Below are positions 59,694 through 64,000 of a DNA stretch of 64,000 bases, in pieces; the first letter of the stretch is position 1; every line of letters starts with the position of its first letter. The stretch is from [Actinomadura] parvosata subsp. kistnae (GTDB taxonomy: Bacteria > Actinomycetota > Actinomycetes > Streptosporangiales > Streptosporangiaceae), in NCBI RefSeq assembly GCF_900323885.1, contig NZ_OOHJ01000006.1, positions 62,001-126,000 on the forward strand. Direction: 5' to 3'. The notes under the pieces were generated by a model. It was not told the origin of the DNA. It searched no databases and saw only the letters and a program-made list of their open reading frames with translations. The position numbers and the translations under genes were made by a program.

Positions 59694-61070
59694 ATGCTCG
59701 CCGACACCCGCACGGCCCTGCCCGCGCAACGCCGCGCCACTGCCCTCGCTGACCACCGTGCCTTCATGGTCCTGCTGGCCCTGGCCGCCGCGCTGCGGTT
59801 GGTGACGATGCTCGGCTACCGCCCCGCCACCCTCTACTGGTACGACTCCTTCACCTACCTCGACACCGCCGTGCACCCGGCCCCCTCGGCCACCTTCCAC
59901 CCCATCGGCTACCCGCTGCTACTACGCGCCCTGCTGCCCTTCCACAACGTGGACCTGATCGCCGCCGTCCAGCACACCCTCGGCCTGGCCACCGCCATCC
60001 TGCTCTACGCGGTACTGCGCCGCCGATCGGCACCCGCCTGGCCGGCCACCACCGCCACCGCGCCGCTGCTGCTGGACGCCTCCTTCCTGCGCCTGGAACA
60101 CGCGGTCCTGTCCGACACGCAGTTCATCTTTCTCATCACGGCCGCCCTGGCTGCGCTGCTGTGGAACCCGACACTGTCCTTGCGCGCCACCGCCACCGCG
60201 GGCCTGCTGTTCGCCGCCGCCACCCTGACTCGTACCATCGCGCTGCCGCTGCTCCTGCTCGTCGGCCTCGTCCTGGCCGCCCAGCGGGCCGGCTTGCGCC
60301 GCCTGACGGCGCTCACCGTGGCCGCCGCCCTGCCTCTGAGCGGCTACGCCACCTGGTACGCCGTCTGCCACGGCCGCTTCGCCATCAGCGGGGCCGACGG
60401 GGTCGCACTGTGGGCCCGCACCATGACCTTCGCCGACTGCGTTCGCATCCAGCCCCCGCCTGACCTGGCCGTCCTGTGCCCCAACGGCACCACGACCGAC
60501 GCCGCCTCCGAATATGTCTGGGCCCCGCAGGCCTCACTCAACCGCCTGCCCGGTGACCGCTTCACCCACAACGGCCTGGCCCGCTCCTTCGCCATCCGCG
60601 CCATCCTCGCCCAGCCGCTGGACTACCTGGCCGACGTCGCCACCGACACCGCCATCGCCTTCTCCTGGACCCCGATCGCCCACCCCGTCCGCGTCACCCC
60701 CGCCTTCGGCTTTGGCCACGGCCACGGGGACCTGCCCGCCCAGCCGCTGATCGATAAGGTCACCCGCGAGTACGACCCCGACATTCGCGGCCAGAGCTCC
60801 GTCTCCCCGTACGCCGACCTTTTGATCGCCTACCAGTACGTCGCTTATCTGCGCGGTCCCCTCCTGGGCGCGATTCTGCTGCTCGGCGCCGCCGCCATCC
60901 GCCGCCCCCGCGTGGCCCTGCTGCCCTGGGTGGTGGCGATCGGCCTGCTCGTCGGCCCGGTCGCGGTCCTTGACTTCGACCATCGGTATGTGCTGCCGGT
61001 CATCCCGGTCGCCTGTCTGGCCGCCGGGCTCTTCCGTGCCATACCGTACCGTATGGTACGGTCTCGTTAG
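59694..61070 (+). CDS. Polytopic membrane glycosyltransferase-like protein
   Basis: A 458-residue membrane protein with about 10-11 helices. The first external loop carries acidic YWYDSFTYLDTAV, the position of the catalytic aspartate in GT-C-fold, lipid-linked sugar transferases. A large external loop (HGRFAISGADGVALWART to about 370) and a final helix pair follow. ATG 59694 starts MLADTRTALPAQRRATAL. It is an intact relative in type of the broken gene at 14568-16209. It probably glycosylates cell-surface polymers or proteins. Confidence 0.72.
   Translation: MLADTRTALPAQRRATALADHRAFMVLLALAAALRLVTMLGYRPATLYWYDSFTYLDTAVHPAPSATFHPIGYPLLLRALLPFHNVDLIAAVQHTLGLATAILLYAVLRRRSAPAWPATTATAPLLLDASFLRLEHAVLSDTQFIFLITAALAALLWNPTLSLRATATAGLLFAAATLTRTIALPLLLLVGLVLAAQRAGLRRLTALTVAAALPLSGYATWYAVCHGRFAISGADGVALWARTMTFADCVRIQPPPDLAVLCPNGTTTDAASEYVWAPQASLNRLPGDRFTHNGLARSFAIRAILAQPLDYLADVATDTAIAFSWTPIAHPVRVTPAFGFGHGHGDLPAQPLIDKVTREYDPDIRGQSSVSPYADLLIAYQYVAYLRGPLLGAILLLGAAAIRRPRVALLPWVVAIGLLVGPVAVLDFDHRYVLPVIPVACLAAGLFRAIPYRMVRSR
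61043..61062. promoter_or_regulatory. Perfect palindrome at the 3' end of the glycosyltransferase gene
   Basis: ACCGTACC-GTAT-GGTACGGT has perfect 8-bp arms. It lies in the last codons of the glycosyltransferase gene and 37 bp before the DoxX-like gene. It is a probable operator for the TetR at 61542. Confidence 0.65.
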
Positions 61071-61099
61071 GTTGTCCGTCCTGTGATCCGAGGAGAGAC

Positions 61100-61483
61100 A
61101 TGTACGCCTTGTCCGGCCCCCTCTGGTACGCCCTGCCCGACCCCGTCTGGCCGGTCGTCGTCCTGGCCTTCATCCAGGCCGGCGACGCCGTCATGTGCAT
61201 CAAGCCCATGCCGTTCATCGCCCAGTGCTTCGAGGACGTGAACTGGCCGCGGCGTTACTGGTGGATGATGCCGCCGCTGAAGTTCTCCGCCGCGGCCGGC
61301 CTGATCATCGGCATCTGGCTGCCGTACCTCGCCGCCCTCACCTGCGCCGCGCTCGTGCTGTACTTCATCATCGCCATTTCGATGCACATCATGGCCCGCG
61401 ACTTCGGCCGCAACCTCTTCCTCAACGCCACCGGCATGCTCCTGATCTGCATCGCGACCGGCATCTACAGCTTCCTGCCATGA
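61100..61483 (+). CDS. Small DoxX-like membrane protein
   Basis: A 127-residue protein with four hydrophobic segments: VVVLAFIQAGDAVMCIKPMP, LKFSAAAGLIIGIWLPYLAA, LTCAALVLYFIIAISMHIMA and NATGMLLICIATGIYSFLP. The small four-helix layout and the charged pair between helices fit the DoxX-like superfamily. The ATG at 61100 follows GAGGAGAG. A perfect palindrome lies upstream and a TetR gene downstream, suggesting local repression. Confidence 0.7.
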   Translation: MYALSGPLWYALPDPVWPVVVLAFIQAGDAVMCIKPMPFIAQCFEDVNWPRRYWWMMPPLKFSAAAGLIIGIWLPYLAALTCAALVLYFIIAISMHIMARDFGRNLFLNATGMLLICIATGIYSFLP

Positions 61484-61541
61484 GGCCGGCCCGCGCCCGT
61501 GCACACCCGGGCCGGCCCGGCGCCTGTGCTACGTTCGCCCG

Positions 61542-62105
61542 ATGAGCACGGCACGTGACCGGTGGCTGGACGAGGGGCTGAAGGTCCTCGCGGAAGAGGG
61601 TGCGGCAGGGGTCCGCATCGACCGGATCGCCGCCCGGCTGAAGCTGTCGAAGGGCTCCTTCCACCACCACTTCGACGGCGCCGAGGGATACAAGCAGGAG
61701 CTCCTCGCGCACGTCGAGCGCCTGTCACTCGAAACGCTCGACCGTGCCATCGCCGAGGCCGCCGGATCGACCGACGCCCGCGCCGTGCTCGCGCACCTGA
61801 CGCGGCTCGTCCGCCCCGACGGCACCGGCCTCTACCGGCCCGAGCTCGAGATCGCCCTGCGGGCCTGGGCCACCTGGGACGCCGACGTACGCGCCGTGCA
61901 GACCCGCCTCGACGAGGCCCGGCTGGCCGCGCTGCAGCAGGTGTGGCGACCGGCCGTGGACAGCGACGAGGCGGCCAGGACCGCGGCCCTGCTGCCCTAC
62001 CTGCTCGCGGTGGGCGCGACCGTCGTCTTCCCGCCCATCGACGCCGACCGGCTGCGCGGCCTCTACGAACTGCTGCTACCGCTTGTCCCGGACACCTCAG
62101 CGTAG
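61542..62105 (+). CDS. TetR family regulator
   Basis: A 187-residue TetR protein. The HTH is GVRIDRIAARLKLSKGSFHH followed by HFDGAEGYKQELLAH, and the rest is helical with ALRAWATWDADVRAVQTRLD. It lies 58 bp after the DoxX-like gene on the same strand and probably represses it through the palindrome at 61043-61062. Confidence 0.85.
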   Translation: MSTARDRWLDEGLKVLAEEGAAGVRIDRIAARLKLSKGSFHHHFDGAEGYKQELLAHVERLSLETLDRAIAEAAGSTDARAVLAHLTRLVRPDGTGLYRPELEIALRAWATWDADVRAVQTRLDEARLAALQQVWRPAVDSDEAARTAALLPYLLAVGATVVFPPIDADRLRGLYELLLPLVPDTSA

Positions 62106-62126
62106 ACAGGCGAGCCGAGGCCGGCG

Positions 62127-62148
62127 CGGATCCGTACGGTGACCGGTC
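62127..62148 (+). repeat. Dispersed palindrome, copy 14
   Basis: Contains GGATCCGTACGGTGACCGG. It lies between the convergent TetR (stop 62105) and membrane-protein (stop 62214) genes, so it has no downstream gene start. Confidence 0.6.
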
Positions 62149-62213
62149 CTGCGCTCGGGCCCCAAGGTCAGCGGGTCAGAAGCGCGTGCCCGGCCGGCCC
62201 CTTCTCCCTGGTC

Positions 62214-62750
62214 CTACCGGCCCGGCCGGAACGCCAGCCACCTGCGCGAGGACGGGAGCCAGACCAGGACGAGCATGCAGGCCGCGCAGCCCGCGGCCGC
62301 GAACGACAGAACCGACCGGAGCACGACGACGCTCGCGCCGACGTCGTACACCCACAAGGCGATGACCGGCAGCGTGACGAGGGTGAGCGCCACGTGCGCC
62401 CCGCGCTGCCGGGTGGCCAGCAGCAGAGTCACCGCCAGCACGAACAGCCCGGCACTGGCAGTGACGTGGCCGCGCATGACGAGCTCGGTGTGGACCTCGG
62501 CCCGATGCAACTCGGCCACCAACGGCTCATACGCCAAATCGGCGGGTACCTGGCCCGGCCCGCCGATGATGGTGCCGGCCAGGGCGGCCACACCGGACAA
62601 GGCGGCCAGCGCGGCCAGGAGCCCGCTCGCGAGGATGGTCACCGGCTGCGCCGATTCCATCCGGTGTCTGGAGTGCGCCGGCCGCGCCGGGTCCGTCCGC
62701 TGCCTGGAGTACGCCGGTCTCGCCGGCGCCACGAAGCGATGAGTGGCCAT
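62214..62750 (-). CDS. Small membrane protein with four helices
   Basis: A 178-residue protein. The N-terminus is basic and contains a 12-residue tandem repeat (RPAYSRQRTDPA then RPAHSRHRMESA), encoded by an imperfect 36-bp DNA repeat. Four helices follow (ILASGLLAALAALSGVAALA, GLFVLAVTLLLATR, VALTLVTLPVIALWVYDVG, FAAAGCAACMLVLVWL). ATG 62750 is preferred. The function is unknown. A dispersed palindrome is 65 bp upstream. Confidence 0.65.
   Translation of the reverse strand: MATHRFVAPARPAYSRQRTDPARPAHSRHRMESAQPVTILASGLLAALAALSGVAALAGTIIGGPGQVPADLAYEPLVAELHRAEVHTELVMRGHVTASAGLFVLAVTLLLATRQRGAHVALTLVTLPVIALWVYDVGASVVVLRSVLSFAAAGCAACMLVLVWLPSSRRWLAFRPGR
62665..62726. repeat. Imperfect tandem repeat inside a coding region
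   Basis: Two units beginning TGTCTGGAGTGCGCCGG and TGCCTGGAGTACGCCGG, period 36 bp, about 22 of 26 bases identical. They encode the repeated basic segment of the membrane protein. Confidence 0.6.
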
Positions 62751-62815
62751 CAAAGGGGTCTCTCCTTCGAGCACATAAGGGTTCACGGCAAGCCTGGCAC
62801 CGGTGCCCGAGCGAT

Positions 62816-62837
62816 CGAATCTGCCGCGCGACTGGCC
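62816..62837 (+). repeat. Dispersed palindrome, copy 15
   Basis: GAATCTGCCGCGCGACTGG. It lies 65 bp upstream of the minus-strand membrane protein gene, with the GAATC half facing it. Confidence 0.65.
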
Positions 62838-62889
62838 CGCGCCGATCTGCGCCCATTGCCCTCTTGACGCGCCGATCAGTAGATGCTTT

Positions 62890-62911
62890 TTTAGGTAAAG
62901 TCATACCTAAA
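62890..62911. promoter_or_regulatory. Inverted repeat resembling a DtxR/IdeR iron box
   Basis: TTTAGGTA-N6-TACCTAAA has perfect 8-bp arms and starts 43 bp before the cupin gene. The TTAGGT/ACCTAA ends match the DtxR/IdeR box, although the total spacing is one base longer than the 19-bp consensus. Confidence 0.55.
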
Positions 62912-62932
62912 CTGATAAGCAGGTGCCCCGCG

Positions 62933-63592
62933 ATGACAGAGTCCCGACCAGCCCACGGCAAAGCGATCAGCATCGAGGAGTACCGCGAGCTGCTCCCCAA
63001 CATGCGCTCGGTGACGGAGTCCAACGAGGTGGCCTCCGTTCTCACCGCCGACGACTACTTCAAGGTCGTCAACAAGCCGGACACCCGCCCGGCCTTCTGG
63101 AAGTTCGCAGACGTCCGCGCCACCCTCGACCGGCTCGCCGAGGAGCCGCTGCGCGAGGCCGAGCGGCGCTTCTGCACGACGGTGAACGCCGACACCGGCG
63201 AGCTCGTCGGCGCGACACCGTTCATCTTCATCGGCTGGCAGCTCATCCACCCCGGTGAAGAGGTCCCGCCGCACCGCCACAACTCGGTCGCGATCTACCA
63301 CATCCTGGAGGGCAGCGGCTACACCGCCGTCCAGGAGGCCGGCTCGACCTGGACGAAGTACCACTGGGAGAAGGGCGACACCCTGGCCTGTCCCGCCTGG
63401 GCGTACCACGCGCACTACGCCGAGGGCGACGCCGACACCCTCATGTACGTCGTCCAGGACATGCCGATGATGGCCGTCAGCCGCACCTTGTTCTGGGAGG
63501 AGCCGCTCGGTCAGGAGAACATCCGGCACATGGTCACGGGAACGAGCCCCTCCTGGAGCGTCACCCGGACGAAGGACGACGTCGATGCCTGA
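62933..63592 (+). CDS. Cupin-fold dioxygenase-like protein (gentisate 1,2-dioxygenase type)
   Basis: A 219-residue cupin. The metal-binding motif is seen in PGEEVPPHRHNSVAIYHILE (HxH with a later Glu) and in WEKGDTLACPAWAYHAHYAE, which supplies the third His. The length is shorter than bicupin gentisate dioxygenases (about 350). An extradiol-type Fe(II) role is plausible and fits the iron-box-like repeat upstream. ATG 62933 is preferred to the TTG further upstream. The stop overlaps the next gene by 8 bp. Confidence 0.75.
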   Translation: MTESRPAHGKAISIEEYRELLPNMRSVTESNEVASVLTADDYFKVVNKPDTRPAFWKFADVRATLDRLAEEPLREAERRFCTTVNADTGELVGATPFIFIGWQLIHPGEEVPPHRHNSVAIYHILEGSGYTAVQEAGSTWTKYHWEKGDTLACPAWAYHAHYAEGDADTLMYVVQDMPMMAVSRTLFWEEPLGQENIRHMVTGTSPSWSVTRTKDDVDA

Positions 63593-64000
63593 GATCGTGC
63601 GGCAGCCGGTCGTCCTCGGCGAGCGGGGCGCCGGAGGGTTCCTCGTCAGCGACGGCAGCGGCGGCGGCGAGCGGCCCGCGCTGGTGCTCACCACCGCGAT
63701 CGCCGGCGTCAACGACTACATCCTGCGGCAGGCGGACCGGCTGGCCGCCGACGGCTACGCCTGCCTGGTGCTCGACTACTACGCCCGCCAGGGCGGCCAG
63801 GCCCCCGACCTCAGCGGCATGGACAAGGTCATGCGGGCGGTCGCCTCGCTGTCCGACCCTCAGGTGCTCGCCGACATGAGCGACGCGGTCGCCTGGCTCA
63901 AGGACCGCTGGTACGGCGGCGTCGGCGCCCTCGGCTTCTGCATCGGCGGCACGTACGCGCTGCTGGCCGCCTCCCAGATCCCCGACCTGAGCTGCGCGAT
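63585..64000 (+). CDS. Dienelactone hydrolase family protein, 5' part
   Basis: The ATG at 63585 overlaps the cupin stop. The frame is open to the right edge of the window, so the gene continues outside. LVLTTAIAGVNDYILRQADR, CLVLDYYARQGGQAPDL and the nucleophile elbow GALGFCIGGTYALLAA (cysteine type) identify a dienelactone-hydrolase-like enzyme. Together with the cupin it suggests ring cleavage followed by lactone or ester hydrolysis. Confidence 0.8.
   Translation, partial: MPEIVRQPVVLGERGAGGFLVSDGSGGGERPALVLTTAIAGVNDYILRQADRLAADGYACLVLDYYARQGGQAPDLSGMDKVMRAVASLSDPQVLADMSDAVAWLKDRWYGGVGALGFCIGGTYALLAASQIPDLSCA

Noticed and set aside
1..64000. tRNA, rRNA, CRISPR arrays and complete insertion sequences
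   Set aside because: I found no cloverleaf with CCA-like end, rRNA-like sequence, regularly spaced repeats or transposase with terminal inverted repeats. A tRNAscan or ISfinder search would be decisive.

Overview
The window is high-GC DNA with strong third-position G/C bias. It carries F420-dependent and ESX-type genes, many TetR regulators, TAP-like secreted peptidases and a SigE-family ECF sigma factor. This points to a filamentous actinomycete; a Streptosporangiaceae (Nonomuraea-like) origin is my inference, not proven. No rRNA, tRNA, CRISPR array, replication origin or complete insertion sequence was recognised. The region looks like a chromosomal accessory zone: many small catabolic and regulatory cassettes, each with its own repressor and palindromic operator, interspersed with decayed genes.

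Layout. 0-3.6 kb: the end of a flavoprotein gene, a frameshifted hypothetical gene, a GH4 glycosidase remnant, and a double-HTH TetR regulator divergent from a small gene with a perfect operator between them. 3.7-10.3 kb: a six-gene coupled operon (TetR, FAD monooxygenase with an apparent frameshift, ketopantoate-reductase-like protein, mandelate-racemase-like protein, FAH-family protein, triple RidA protein), probably a catabolic pathway for a small aromatic or related compound. 10.3-12.6 kb: an ECF sigma factor and its membrane partner, divergent from an exported protein, with matched promoters. 13.8-17.6 kb: a pseudogene cluster (group II intron reverse transcriptase, membrane glycosyltransferase and others). 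17.7-30 kb: cell-wall and secreted proteins (bifunctional PBP, TAP-like hydrolase, S1 protease), two MFS exporters with LysR and ArsR regulators, and a dienelactone hydrolase.

30-36.3 kb: an F420 enzyme divergent from a carboxymuconolactone-decarboxylase-like gene across a nested palindrome, an aminotransferase/methyltransferase pair with a 24-residue coupled ORF, and a second TAP-like hydrolase. 36.4-41 kb: a tetrahydrofolate-dependent O-demethylation module (LigM-like, purU, metF) divergent from a CYP105-like P450. 41-46 kb: amidohydrolase plus FAD hydroxylase under a TetR with three tandem palindromes, then PadR and TetR regulators. 46-49 kb: lectin, tyrosine phosphatase, YbaB-like and WXG-type proteins. 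49-57 kb: FAD monooxygenase/TetR pair, IclR, lipoprotein, AraC/DJ-1 regulator, quinone oxidoreductase, NmrA-like protein and a phosphotransferase. 57-59.6 kb: a second decayed region. 59.7-64 kb: membrane glycosyltransferase, DoxX-like protein, TetR, and the start of a cupin dioxygenase/dienelactone hydrolase operon.

The most unusual signal is a 22-bp imperfect palindrome (core GTCACGTGAC) found 15 times between 12.7 and 62.9 kb, all at gene boundaries. In 13 of the 15 the GAATC half faces a gene, pseudogene or small ORF start. I do not recognise it as a known element.
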